From the NCBI GenBank assembly GCA_009809945.1, contig WTPW01000662.1, positions 1-64,000 of the forward strand: a stretch of DNA of 64,000 nucleotides, given 5' to 3'. The notes beneath the pieces are model-generated. The model saw only the letters and a list, made by a program, of their open reading frames with translations. It was not told the DNA's origin and made no database searches. A program made the position numbers and the translations under genes. Shown piece after piece: positions 1 through 12,090 of this stretch. Every line of letters begins with the position of its first letter. Position 1 is the stretch's first letter. The DNA is from Gigaspora margarita. Taxonomy: Eukaryota > Glomeromycota > Glomeromycetes > Diversisporales > Gigasporaceae.

Positions 1-1818
1 GTTTACTCTACCGAATATTAGAAATGTCCGGCTCCCGCTTCACTTGACCCAAATGTTTGGATATCGAAATCTTGTTTTATAAATAACTATTTTAAGTGTA
101 AGACCTATCGCCGTTTTTCTAATTTTTTTAAAGGAAAAAAAAAAATAAAAAATAAAATAAAATTTTAAAAGTATTAGTTTCGAAATTTAATGCCGTGTTC
201 CAACTATGAGCCAGTACAAATAAGAGCTTGTACGNGTTTTTCAGAAAGGTGTACATGCTGCAAAGAGTCTGGTGAGTTTTGAGAATTAATACAAGAAAGG
301 ACGTTAAGATCTATTTGTACAAGAAAGTACCAAAGGGATAAAAAATAGTTACAAAATATTAATTAATTAGGGCGTAAGTAATATTCGAGAATATTCACGA
401 GTTCATCGATAATCTAATCAACATAGTGTCATGTGCATAATAAGCCATTTTCTGATTGGCTTATTTCTATGTGATAAACCCGAGCTTTTCCGAAATTTAC
501 AAAAGTTCCCCCTGCTCAAAATTTGCTAAATTTTAAAAAAGTGTTCTAAATAACCTTAATCTACTATCCTCGATATGCTTAATCCCAAAGTTTGAAAAAA
601 AGTTAATCTGTAAGCCGAAAAGAATGTTTTGCTTAAAGTTTATAGTAAATTTATATGTTTTTATTATAATTTTTATTATGAACTAACACTCATATATTAA
701 CAGGTGTGACATATTCCCTGACTGCTATATAAAAAACTGGTTTACAAAAATTAGTCATCCAATAAATACAGGAATAAGTAATCATATAATATATTTAAAA
801 ATAAATATCCAATCAAAAGCACATATTTGTACAGAAACACTTCACACGCTACTTAACTATGCACTCTGTTCCTGGTATTGATCAATTCTTATATCAATAA
901 CATATTACATAATTATAATATCACAAATTTACTTAAACTATAATTTATTCTAACTTATGTAATATAAATTATCATTTATTTTATGCATAGTTAGAAAAAT
1001 ATAAATATTGTAAATTTATATAGTATGTATTTGTTATCAATTTAAGTAAATAGTATTGTATCATTTTGTAATAAATTTAAATACTGTTATTTTTATTCAT
1101 ATGGCTTAAAATAGGTAAATTTATTATGAATATATAATTATTATATTATGAAATTTTTGTGTAAATAATTAAAATTTGTAATGTTGTATTAATTATGTAC
1201 TTGAAATACAAGAGTTATAAAAACAATATTTAAGTTGTAATTTAATTAACAATAAGTTACATATTCAAGTGACAATCACTTAAATTTGCATATTTTGTAA
1301 TCAAATTTGATAAAATGATTTTATTTTTTAATTCAAAAAAATTATTTGTTTGACTATATTTATTATGAGTATATTAGCATAACCAGTTATTAAAATATCA
1401 GAACTTAGTTTATTAATTGTATATCATTAAAAGTTATTGTTTGGTTTATTAACTTTCAAAGTGCATAATGTTTGAAATTATTGTATGTAAGTTTGATTAG
1501 AGTATTAATCCAGTTCAAGTAGGTGAATACAAGAAACTATATTTTTATTGTTTTGTATATTAAAAATTTCACAAGTTCTTATTGTTGTAGAATTTCGGTG
1601 GAGTTTGTTATATTTATATAAGGATATTTAACTTGTAAAGAAAAGGAAAATAGAGTTAGTATGTTTTAAAAAATTAATAATTGAGAAGAAATATACTTAT
1701 CATTTAGTTTTGCATGTTGAATTTAAGAAATCTTTTGTTTTATGTTTTATAACTGTAATGATGCCCTTGGAATTGTTCATAGAATTTGGTTCATAATTAA
1801 TAGTACAGTTAATTTATG
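1..1818. other. AT-rich intergenic DNA, no gene seen
   Basis: Very AT-rich sequence with homopolymer A/T runs. I see no open frame with a recognisable motif, no RNA gene and no clear inverted repeat. The 68-codon frame starting near 1742 runs into the GGGCC repeat of the next element and is not convincing. Confidence 0.5.
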
Positions 1819-2806
1819 CTATAATGTTAGGGTTTGCAATGGGCCGGGCCAAACCCGACAATTTTTGGGTTGGGCCTGTCCTGGACCGGGCCTGGGCCCA
1901 AATTTTAGGCCTGTGATTAATTGGGCCGGGCTTGAGTTGGGCTTGTAAAATAATGGGCCGAGACTGGGCCCAAATTTTTAAGCCCGTAATTAATTGGGCN
2001 GGGCTTGGGTTGGGCTTGTAAAATAATGGGCCGGGCCTGGTATTATAAANAGGCCCAATAAAACCCAGTAATACTTATTAAAAATATATAGCTCCTATTG
2101 ATTAAAAATTAATCCTAGTTAATTTGATAAAGTTTGTAATTTTAGTATAATATAGCATAATAGATTCAAGAATATGTTATTTAATATTTTAGTGATTAAG
2201 TTATCTATAGAATATAATTATCTTAGTGTTCCAAATTGAAAATTGATTTAGTTGCTAAGTTGCCAACTAATCAATAATAATTTTATTAGACAATTAATCA
2301 ATTGGCAATAATTAATCAATTAATTAATTAATCAATTAGTTGGTCAATTAGTTGATATCATTAACTAGTTGTTTCATATAAAATTATACTTTAATTAGTA
2401 GCTATGCAATTATATCTAAGCCATTTTGATATACTAACTAATTAATTAGTCAATTAATCAATTAATTAACTAACTAATTAATTAATTAGTTGACTATAAT
2501 ACTATTTGCAAATTATGAATTGGCCGGCTTGGGTTAGACAGACTTGGATTGAACTGGACTTGGGTTGGGCCGGGCCGGGCTGGGCTTGAGTTGGGCAGAT
2601 TTGGGTTGGGCTGGGCTTGGGTTGAGCCGGGCTTGGTTGGGCCGGGCTTGAGTTGGGCTAAGCTAAGCTTGGGCCAGACTTGGGCTTATATTTTAAGCCC
2701 GTGATGAATTGGGCCGGGCTTGGGTTGGGTTTATAATTCAATGGGCCGGGCTTGGGTTTAGGTAAACCCGGCCCGACCCGGCCCATTGAGAACCCTACTA
2801 TAATGT
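1819..2806. mobile_element. Non-autonomous TIR element with GGGCC-type subterminal repeats
   Basis: The element body runs from 1828 to 2797. Its ends match as inverted repeats (TAGGGTTTGC on the left, TAGGGTTCTC on the right strand), followed by CAATGGGCCGGG on both sides. The 9-bp word CTATAATGT flanks both ends directly (1819-1827 and 2798-2806). Long subterminal tracts of degenerate GGGCCGGGCTTGGGTT words fill 1840-2060 and 2520-2790. The centre is made of AATTAATC-type inverted words. There is no transposase frame. A TAG-initial TIR suits hAT elements, but a 9-bp duplication suits Mutator-like elements better, so the superfamily is open. Confidence 0.75.
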
Positions 2807-2916
2807 ATAAAAAAATATAATTAGGATTAAATATTGTGTATAAAATTATTGGAGCTATGATGTGATTAATTTAAATATAATAAATAAAATTTTTTTCAAA
2901 CTGCTATTTTTTTGGT

Positions 2917-3938
2917 TTTTTTAGGGGATTACTTTTTTACTCTCAAATTTGCTATTCATACCCTCCTGCAGATTTTTTAAACTTTGAGCAAAGACATCTT
3001 AGTAACTACCAGACCAAATCCAACAAACTTTTTTTAAAATTCTATAGGTTTGTAAAATTCAAACAAAAAGTTCATCGAATTTGGCCCAGTAGTTGCTAAG
3101 ATAACTTTGCTCAAATTTTGAAAAAATCAAAGCATCCTATGCAAAATCTCTTTAAACTTTGAGCGAAGATATCCTAGCAACTGCTGGGCCAAAACAATAA
3201 TTTTTTTTATTTGAATTCTAAGAATATATAGAATTCAAATAAAATAAAAATTATTAAATTTGACTTGATAATTACTGGGTTATCTTTCTCAAAGTTTTAA
3301 AAAATTCAAAACGTATATCAAAACAAATGCTGCGCCAAAATTTTTTCTAAACTTTAAGTAAAAATTTCTTAGCAACCATCAAGCCAAATTCGATGAACTT
3401 TTATTATTTGAATTCTATAAATTCATAGAATTCAAATAAAAAAAGTTCATCGAATATGGTTGCTAAGAAATTTTCACTTAAAGTTTAGAAAAAATTTTGG
3501 TGCAGCATTTGTTTAAATAAACGGTTTGAATTTTTTAAAACTTTGAGCAAAGATAACCTAACTATCAAGTCGAATTTAATAATTTTTATTTTATTTGAAT
3601 TCTATATATTCATAGAATTCAAACAAATAAAGTTCATTGAATTTGGCCCAGTAGTTGCTAAGATATCTTTACTCAAATTTTAAAGAAATGTTGTATAGTT
3701 TGTTTTGATAAATGGTTTGATATTTTTCAAACTTTGAGCAAAGATATCTTAGCAACTACTGGGCCAAATTCAATGAACTTTTTTGTTTAAATTTTACAAA
3801 CCTATAGAATTTTTAAAAAAGGTTGTTGGATTTGGCCTGGTAGTTACTAAGATATCTTTGCTCACAGTTTAAAAAAAAGTTAAATCTGTAGGGGTATAAA
3901 TAGCAAATTTGGGGTATAAAAAGTAATTCCCTTTTTTA
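2917..3938. mobile_element. Palindromic MITE built from repeated hairpin units
   Basis: The TIRs start GGGGATTAC (2924) and GGGAATTAC (reverse of 3931) and extend for more than 40 bp through an AAATTTGCTATT segment. TTTTTTA flanks both sides (2917-2923, 3932-3938), but it is low complexity. The interior is a chain of palindromes of roughly 170-190 bp, each carrying a GAATTC-centred hairpin and the phrase AGCAACTACTGGGCCAAATT or its complement. Related units occur at 42.5, 45.0-46.2 and 49.9-50.4 kb. It is non-coding. Confidence 0.75.
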
Positions 3939-4578
3939 TTATACTTACTTGGCAGTTAGGTTGATACTGTGATAAAATTTTGGTGTATCTTAATAAATAT
4001 ATATTATATAGATTTTTTATTTAATTATAGTAGGTGGCATTAAACCATATAATTAATTGTTCAGTTATTTTTGAAAGATTTTTAAAATGGTCAAGTTTTG
4101 TTTTAAGATCAGGATCTATAGTTATATTTAATTTGAATTAGTTAAAGGGGCAAAGTATCATGATATCTTGTAATTTTTGTACTTGTGATAATATTATATA
4201 AATACCTTTCTGTTATTTTCACTATCTAGATCAACAATTACTTTTTCTAATGTAGCACTTGCAAAAGCTAGAGTAATTGGTAATTGTTTTCTTTGAAATT
4301 CTCAAGTTATATTCATCCAGTTTTTTATTTTATGTGTGTACAAGTGTTTGTGGGGTGCCACTAGCACCCTTTATAATACAAAGTGTTCATAACAGATAAA
4401 CTCAATTTTTTAAAATTCTGCTACAGAACTTACTATTTTGTAATAATAAAGAATAATTTTGTATTAAAATTATATAATTTCTATTATGAATTACTATAAA
4501 AAAATTTTGGTACAAACCTATTTGACAGATAATATATTGGTTTATATTATAAATTACTGTTAAAAATTCTCATATAAA
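3939..4578. other. AT-rich spacer
   Basis: No gene, RNA gene or bounded repeat recognised. The last 150 bp resemble the DNA just after the second retroposon copy (about 5376-5470), so this may itself be part of an older dispersed repeat. Confidence 0.4.
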
Positions 4579-4974
4579 CTTGTATGCTATTCTTTTTTTT
4601 TTTTTTTAAGATGAGGTCTTGCCTCGATAACTTTTATTAAGTATATATTTGTATATATTATGTGATACAGTATTATACTATTTTTTAAGACAACAGATTC
4701 AGACTTTTTGACTATCTGTGACCTAAACCTACCAGTGTTTTCCATACCCTACCTTTTGTACAACCAGATTTTTGGTATTACTCTTTATTTTGCTATTCCA
4801 CTACTTACTATATCCCCTGCTTCTCTCATATTGCAGATCCTATACTTTCAAGTAGGTGCAGGGCCTTGCCCAAATGATCATAACCTTATGGTTACTTCCT
4901 AAACCTTGGTGTCCTGAGATTACCTGTATGCTAGCAGAGGGTACTTGTGCAATACTTCACTTGTGTGCTATTCT
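4579..4974 (-). mobile_element. Retroposon copy 1 (SINE-like, poly(A), 15-bp TSD)
   Basis: The insert runs from 4594 to 4959. Its poly(T) run at 4594-4607 is the poly(A) tail of a minus-strand retroposon. CTTGTATGCTATTCT (4579-4593) and CTTGTGTGCTATTCT (4960-4974) flank it as a 15-bp TSD with one mismatch, which is the mark of target-primed reverse transcription. The 3' end (minus) reads GGCAAGACCTCATCTT then A's. The short plus-strand frame at 4708-4902 lies inside it and is not considered a gene. Copy 2 lies 150 bp away. Confidence 0.75.
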
Positions 4975-5120
4975 AATAACTACAATTCAGTATTAGAGTT
5001 TAATTAATTTGCATTTGAATTATTATATTTTCTTTAGAATCACCATAATTTTTATAGTGAATTACTATAAAAATTCTGTTACAAACCTATATGACAAATA
5101 ATATATTTTAAGGTTGGGTC

Positions 5121-5375
5121 TGATTAAATTATTTTATTTTATTTTTTTTAAGGTAAGGCCTTGCATGTATCTTTATTGGATAATTTATATAAGCAGTTAC
5201 ATAGAATACTGTGTAACATCTTAAATTGTACAGTTACAAATATATATAAATTGCATTCAAGAATAGAAACTCAGACCACATTATTTGTGATCTAAACCTA
5301 CTAGAGTGATCAAGACTTACCTAGATTTAAATTGGCAAAATATAGTTTGTAAAAACACAGTTTGATTAAATTATT
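5121..5375 (-). mobile_element. Retroposon copy 2 (same family, 13-bp TSD)
   Basis: TGATTAAATTATT occurs at 5121-5133 and 5363-5375 around a 229-bp insert with a T-rich left edge, which is the minus-strand tail. The tail-proximal sequence GCAAGGCCTTACCTT and the internal ATCTAAACCTACTAG phrase match copy 1. The copy is shorter and probably 5'-truncated. Confidence 0.7.
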
Positions 5376-6189
5376 GTGGTCTCTATTATGAATTATTGTT
5401 AAAAATTCTCATACAAAACTTGAGCACTATTCTAATAATCACAATATGAGGTTAGAGTTAATTTAGTTCAAATTGGAATTATTATAGTTCTATTATTATA
5501 TTGTTATAAACCTTACAATTTTGGTAATATACAGTATGTGACTCACTAATACATATTATTAATATTATCCAAATCTCAGTTAATCCAATTTCAAAGCTAT
5601 AATGAATGAAATTTGATTTTTTTAAAAAAAGCAAATTGTTGACAGTTGATTTATTAAAAAATTCAATCCAGAATGTGAAAAATTCATTAGTTATGACAAT
5701 ATATTAAGTTTGCTAATTATTTGTATAATTAATATATAACAGATTCATTATTTATTTATAATTGACTATTACTATGAATTACACATACCTTTAAAAGCTA
5801 AGGCCATTTGAATTTATAATTTCATTTAACATTCCCTTAAGAAGCTTAAGCGTGGTGGGGGGAGGGGGTCAAATTAAACAAACATATTAAAATTGCAAAA
5901 AATAAACACATTATTATTGGTCGACTTATAAGCACATGACTTATTGGAATCCTAAGACAAGATGAGCGTTCTAATTGGCCTGTTTAATTCTAGGAGGGAG
6001 CTCTTAGAGCTGGTGGGGGGAGAACGTTAAACGAAATTGTAATTTCGAACAGCCTAAAATTTAATACACTTACCAAGTAAGCAATTAAACATGATACTAT
6101 ATATCATAAGAGCTATTAACACTAACAACATGCATTTGATATAATCAATATTGTGAATTTCTCATAACATGTAATCATAATTATTTACA
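5376..6189. other. AT-rich spacer with two G-rich patches
   Basis: Non-coding. GGTGGGGGGAG occurs near 5855 and again near 6013, each preceded by a similar AGAGCT/AAGCTTAAG stretch. This suggests the two ends of a small direct-repeat or degraded element, but no clear TSD was found. Confidence 0.4.
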
Positions 6190-9100
6190 CCATCTAATTT
6201 TCACACATGTAAAATGATTGGTAAAAATGTATAGGACACTTGTGACAAGATAATAATTTTATTATAAGAAGATTTGCATTTATGTTTGATAGGATTGATT
6301 AGTATATAATTTGGCAGAAGACCTTCATATGCATCTAATTTGTGGTTTAAAAGTTCTATTATTATGTATTTTGGAGGTTTGTCAAAAATGACAATTTTGT
6401 TCTCTGTTATCTATATTTTTATAGTTAATGTTGTAGTATCATATATTATTTCTTGAAGTATGCCTTGGGCACAATTAACCATGCTATCACTCATGCAGAT
6501 AATAATGATTTTATCCCTATTAATAGTAGTAATATACTATATAGAGCATTCAATTTTGTGTCTGATATACTTGAAATTTTTGTTATATATTATTACAGAT
6601 GAGTTTATTTTTGTATGTGTCTTTAGTGCAAATATAATAAACAGGTTATTTTTGATTATTAGCATGTTTTATTGTTGCCTCAAAGTTAATTTGATTCATA
6701 ACTTATTTCTTTGAACTAAGAATACTGCATTCTTTTATTTAAAAGAAGTTACTTCATCTTCTGTTATTATGCATTTATAAGAGTTTCATATTGAGCTAAT
6801 GTCATATTACTACTTCAAAATTGTTTAGCATATTCTAATTTATTAATTTGATGTATTGGTTTTTAAGAATGACAACCTGTTTTATTGATTTTCACAGTTC
6901 TCTACCATTAATATTTATTAAAGTTCAAGTATTAATAGTTTCATATATCATGGAATTATTGTTTTGTTAATACAACTAGGCTTATAAAGGTGAATTGAGA
7001 ACTAGAGGAAGTTGTATAAAATTATCTACAAAAACAATGTTTAAGCTAGCAAAAGGTATCTAGGATGTTTTGCATCTTTAAAACATGCATTAAATTTTGT
7101 TAAAAGGTCCTGACTTATCATAGAAAATTTGTCTATTATAAGGTATTCTATATTCATCCAATGGTCTTGATGCATTTTTCTCAATTGTTCTTGAGAAAAA
7201 TTATATTTATAACTATCATAGTCATTATTACTAAATTTAAGCTATATAAGGAATAAATAGTACAATCTTAAATATTGGATACTATTTAGCTAATCAGAAC
7301 ACAAACTACAAGAGTTTTTTTCTGATTAGTTTGGTTTGAATATTCACAAATTGCTTCAATAATTTTTGATTTTCTAGTGCTCTTTGCCATTATCTAAATA
7401 TATTAGTAATTGTAATAGTTTATTTGAACTACTAGGATAATTATATTTACAGTGATCACAAACAATGGAACAACTTTTTTGCTTATTATTAAGTCCAATT
7501 AAAATTATTTGAAGTGATCTAAGTGACTTAATTTTGTTCATGAATTAAAGAATACATGAATAATTTTAGTATATAAGTTTTATCAGAAATAATATCTTCA
7601 TTATTATGATCTATTATTTTTCTTGGTACTATAGTTTCTTGCTAATATCAAATCAAACAATTATTAACTTCTTTTGAAGATCATATTTGGTTGATATTAT
7701 ATAAGTTACTAGTTTTATTTTGAAAATTTGTTTATTAACAAGATTAAAAATTTATTAAGATACAAATAAAGCATAGCATTATTAACAACTTTTAAATTTT
7801 TTAGTTCTGAACACATAATTATATATGGGTCAAAAGTTAAGTTTTCAATAACAAGATGCTTTTCATTCTAATTATCCAACATTTTTATATTGTCATTAGA
7901 TATATTATAATCTGTTATTGATCTTTTTATTTATTGGATTTTTTTGAACTTATAATTTTTAAGAAACATTTTATGTAATTGAAAATCCAATTCTGTTTCC
8001 TCTGCACATTAATGTAAAAGTTCATATTCTCAATTATTGATCTAATTATAGCAATAAATTTGGCTTTGCAAAAAAGCATAACATGCTTCATGCCATGAAT
8101 TGTATTCTTTTATAAGGTCATTTACAGTAGTCCATGGTTTAAAAAGTAAAAAGATGCAATGTTAATAAAATTTTGTATTTTCTGTATTATTTTTATATAG
8201 TATTTCCTTTCTATACAATACAGGTAATTTTCATTTTCATGGTACCAATGAACTTGTATATGCTTTAAATATTGTGGATATATATAATTATAATTGCAGG
8301 TCTTTTCATATTTCTTCTTTGCCCTTAAATAGAAATCTTTCTACCCTTGCTGCTTATCCATCCTGATTTTTTTGTCTGATAAGTTAATCTATCTCCTTGT
8401 TATTTATTTTTACCTTATGAATTGTTGTAGCATAATTGTAAAGACATGTATTTCTAATTTTTTTCCAAGAAACATATAATCAATTCACAAGTTAATTGGT
8501 GTTATTTTTTTGTTCAAATTGGTTATTATGAACAGCTCTTCATTATTTTTATTTTATTGTTAGAGTTCTTTATCACTATCAGTACTATTACTACTCTGAT
8601 CATCTAAATTAAGTGTTTCTATTAGGTATTGTGAAATGAAATATGCTTCAAAAGATCTAAGGTTAGTTAAAACAAATTTATTTAGCATATAATAATTGTT
8701 AATGCCTTGTAAATACACTAATATCTGAGGTCTTGTCATTTCTGTTTGTTCTATAATTTAATTAAGACACATTGTATCTGTAGGCTAATATATGTTTTGC
8801 TATTGCAAGTACATTGAGATGTAATTTTATGTCAAAATCAGGGAACTAAGAATCTGAGATAGGTAAAAATATTTGATGTATTTTTTTTTTATGCATTCTT
8901 TGAGTTTTATACTTAGTGTCTAATATTTCATTAGTTATCTAGTCATTACTAGTCAAAAGATAACTTATATTCTCTTTAACAATCTTATTTACATAATTTA
9001 TTGAATTCCAAACTCTTCTTTATATTGAAGGTAATTATGTAATTCTATAGGATTAAGGGCTCTATAAAGCCAAATTAATATATGCCAATGGGCACTCTAC

Positions 9101-9700
9101 AATTTTAGTATTGCATAATAATTTTTTACTTTACCCAATATACTACTGCTTGGTCTTCTATAACCAAGAATAACTTTAATTATATTTTTTATAAGTATAT
9201 TATAATATTTGGCTACTGCAATCAGATCAAGACAAGCTAACTTGGCTCTTTTAGTTGCTATAGAAAAGTTTTCTGAGAGCAAACTATTTGTCTCAATTTT
9301 CTTTCCACATATAGTCAACTCTTTCTATACTAAACTTTTGAGTCTGGCAAAAAAAGGTTCACTATAAAAATTACTATATTTTTTTAAAAAACTACAACTT
9401 TTTTTATACTAAACTATTAAGAATTTTTAAAATTTGAGTTCATCATATCCAGAGTTTATTATAATGAGGTTCATTATATCCAGAGTTAACTGTACATTAT
9501 CACTATTGGGCTATTAAGATTTGTGGGATTTATTGCTACAAATAATGAAGGTACACTATTTTATATAGTTACTGTATGAATTTTATTACATATGCGCAGA
9601 TTTGTAAATCACTCTAAAATTTTTAACACATCTAAATTTGATCATTATACAATATAGGCACATCAAACAGTTGATATCCAATCATATATTCAGCTTTTAA
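6190..9700 (-). pseudogene. Helitron Rep/helicase (RepHel) relic
   Basis: Read on the minus strand from about 9700 down to about 6190, broken frames follow the order of a Helitron protein. First comes a Rep-side segment ending NPTNLNSPIVI, interrupted by a MITE. Next are KRAKLACLDLIAVAKYYN and LGKVKNYYAI, then AHWHILIWL, which carries the HUH-type His-x-His at 9082-9090. An uninterrupted 59-codon frame at 8560-8739 starts MTRPQILVYLQG. After that come LFKPWTTVNDL...EYNSWHEA, CAEETELDFQL, a PIF1-like Walker-B segment (LIIDKFSMI), a QLP segment near 7000, and VNCAQGILQEIIYD near 6400. Stops and frameshifts are throughout, so it is dead. The domain order is what is known for the family. I did not see the Walker-A motif, 5'-TC or 3'-CTRR termini. 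Confidence 0.8.
9310..9494. mobile_element. TA-flanked MITE (Tc1/mariner-pogo type) inside the Helitron relic
   Basis: The body is 9312-9492 with TA on both sides. Its ends are TAGTCAACTCT on the left and CAGTTAACTCT on the right (reverse strand), and an internal repeat of the right end (ATATCCAGAGTT) is present. It splits the Rep reading between NPTNLNSPIVI and the KRAKLACLD segment, so it inserted after the Helitron. Confidence 0.7.
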
Positions 9701-10231
9701 AAACTCCAAGAAAGAAAATTTATATTATATACTATATTTATAATAGGCTGCATTTAGTTAAAGATTTGGTAGTTCACAAATTATAGCAGGTTTAACATTT
9801 TTGGGAATCTTGTATTATATATTTATAGTATGATCAAAGAAGTTTAACTGTAAGTTTCAAAACTAACTAGATTATATATTTAGGTTTTTTATAGTCTAGT
9901 ATTTTACTCAAATTTGCAATGACTCTTTATACCAACTTGCATAAAAGTGATCTGCTTTATTGAAAATACAAAGATGGTCAAATAGAAATAAGAATGTTAA
10001 TGATTGGACTAAAATTCTTTCAATTTAAAACCACATCTTATAAATATGTAATTGAGTGAATTCTTTTTAATAGATTAGATAATGTTCAAAAAGATTTGTG
10101 AAAGAAGATTTGACTTAGTGTTTTTAGCAATAGCAAAGTGAAGAGGAGAATACTTACAATCACATATATTATTATATATAGTGTACTTAAGACATTATCT
10201 GGTTCATAAAAGAATTGTTTAGAAATAAAAG
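9701..10231. other. AT-rich spacer
   Basis: It may include the unrecognisable N-terminal part of the Helitron gene. No independent feature was recognised. Confidence 0.35.
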
Positions 10232-10375
10232 AGCTGACAAATATTAGGTAATTATATTCCTAGTAAATATTTATTTAACAATATAATTTAATGAATCAAA
10301 TTAATATGCTAAACTAAACTGTATTGTTGAATTAATATTCTCTAGAGGGTTATAATTATCTAATATTTACTAGCT
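10232..10375. mobile_element. Small palindromic MITE
   Basis: The left end (AGCTGACAAATATTAGG...) and right end (reverse AGCTAGTAAATATTAGA...) pair over about 25 bp with a few mismatches. Non-coding, 144 bp. No TSD could be fixed. Confidence 0.5.
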
Positions 10376-10386
10376 TCCTACAGTAA

Positions 10387-10466
10387 GTTAGAGTAGTGTA
10401 CATAGTACTGTACTTTTGTAGAGATTGTTAGAGTAGTAGACATAGCACTGTACTTTTGTAGAGATT
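10387..10466. repeat. Two-copy 40-bp tandem duplication
   Basis: Units at 10387-10426 and 10427-10466 both start GTTAGAGTAGT and end TTTTGTAGAGATT. They differ at a few positions in the middle. Confidence 0.8.
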
Positions 10467-10613
10467 TTATAGTAGTAATATATTGCAAAATTAATGCATT
10501 AATAGAGATTTAGTACCTTATTTTGCAGGTCTAGAATTGTTTAAAAAGAAATATAAATCAGATTTAGAAGATAATTTTTATGGCATGTTATCTTAAGTTG
10601 TTCTGAAAGTGTT

Positions 10614-10662
10614 ACAGGTCGAATTTTAAAATTTCTTAGAGAAATTTTAAAATTTGACCTGT
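10614..10662. repeat. Strong hairpin, 22-bp stem
   Basis: Arms 10614-10635 and 10641-10662 pair with one mismatch around a 5-nt loop. The arm begins ACAGGTCGAATTTT. It could be a minimal MITE. No coding gene adjoins it, so a terminator role is unsupported. Confidence 0.7.
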
Positions 10663-10766
10663 GTGTTAAAGACCACCTTATTATGAGATTGAGTACAATA
10701 AAATTTTAATTATCCAAATTTGAAATATATTATAGGTTTGTATTATTTCACCAACAATCACTTCAA

Positions 10767-10864
10767 AGATACCATATTTCACCAAACCAATTTTACCAGC
10801 AAGCTTATTTACAAATAATTAATTTACCAACAAGTTCATATAGGTTTGGTGAAATATGGTATCT
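10767..10864. mobile_element. 98-bp MITE with perfect 22-bp TIRs
   Basis: AGATACCATATTTCACC... (10767-10788) is exactly inverted at 10843-10864. TCAA flanks each side and may be a 4-bp TSD. The identical arms suggest a recent element or homogenisation. Confidence 0.7.
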
Positions 10865-12090
10865 TCAAGATATAGATGGGCAATGTAAGAATTAAGTAAT
10901 AACTAGATTAATGCACAGCATTTTGTGTCTGAAGCGCAATAAGAACTAAGATCTAATTCATTTTTGATATGACACAAATCAAATAATATGATGCAACAAA
11001 AAGGTAACTATTATACACATGCAGACAGACACCAAATATGGAAGTTACATTTTTGATATTCATATTATTTGATGCATCAAAAATGTTACTTTTGTATCAC
11101 CTTATGTAAACATATAAAGTCCTCTGCTATGCTTTGAAAAATTACTTATTTATACCCTTATTATTACAAATTATTATATATTGTGAAGATTACTGATTTA
11201 TTATATAAATATATAATAATAATTATTAATTGATAAATACAAAAATAATTTTTTATAATATAGTTATACTCAAGTTTGAAAAAGAAAATATAACTTGTAG
11301 TTATTGAAATAAAGGCAAAGCATTGTAGTTTTAAACAAAAAACTATCAATAGTGCTTTTAATTATGTATTCATAATATACTATAAAATTGTATTCAATGT
11401 ATTATACTGTCTCAATAAATAAAATGCAAATTTAAATATATAACAGTAAATTTATAGTCTATTGCTTATTATATAAGAAATTTAAGAAATATAAAGTAAT
11501 ATTGAAAATAATAAAATGTTTGCATGTATTAAATTTAAATAAATACTAGTAATTTAAATTAACTACCCAGATCTTAAAAGTATACATATGTACATATACC
11601 TGTGTATACATAAATTTAAAACTTGGCTTGTTAGAACTTACAACAACAAAATGTACTACAGTAATATGTGAATGTATGAGACAAGCCAGTCTTTATTTAT
11701 ATACCATCTAAATCAAAATATGTATAAATAATTTGGAAGCTAATTAGCTGGATCTCTAAAAGTATGCAAACAAATAAAATAACACAAAAATAACAATGCA
11801 AATGTAAATTTTAATAATATAAAAAAATGTACATATGATTTTTGCCATTCTTATTCTTTCTTATTGTTTTATTGGTATGATTGTGTTTTTAGTTTTATAA
11901 TTGTGTTTATTGGTTTTTATTTATATTTTAATTTTTTTAGATAAGTCAACAAATTTAACATGTGATATGGAGTACTATTTTTATTTACACCCAATCAAAA
12001 TATGACTTTTTGTAAATTATTAAAAGCTTTGGGATCAATTATGAGACCCAATTATATCAATTTGCACATATGACAAAAATATTTCTATGA
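10865..12090. other. AT-rich spacer
   Basis: Contains short imperfect inverted repeats around a TTGATGCATCAAAAATG-type word (10960-11100) but no gene or bounded element. The minus-strand 61-codon frame at 11164-11349 is low-complexity and unsupported. Confidence 0.4.

Noticed and set aside
6460..6714. 84-codon plus-strand hydrophobic frame
   Set aside because: It is antisense to the Helitron helicase segment VNCAQGILQEIIYD and is only AT-driven hydrophobicity.
10614..10662. Transcription terminator hairpin
   Set aside because: It is AT-rich, has no neighbouring gene and lies in fungal nuclear DNA, where such terminators are not used.
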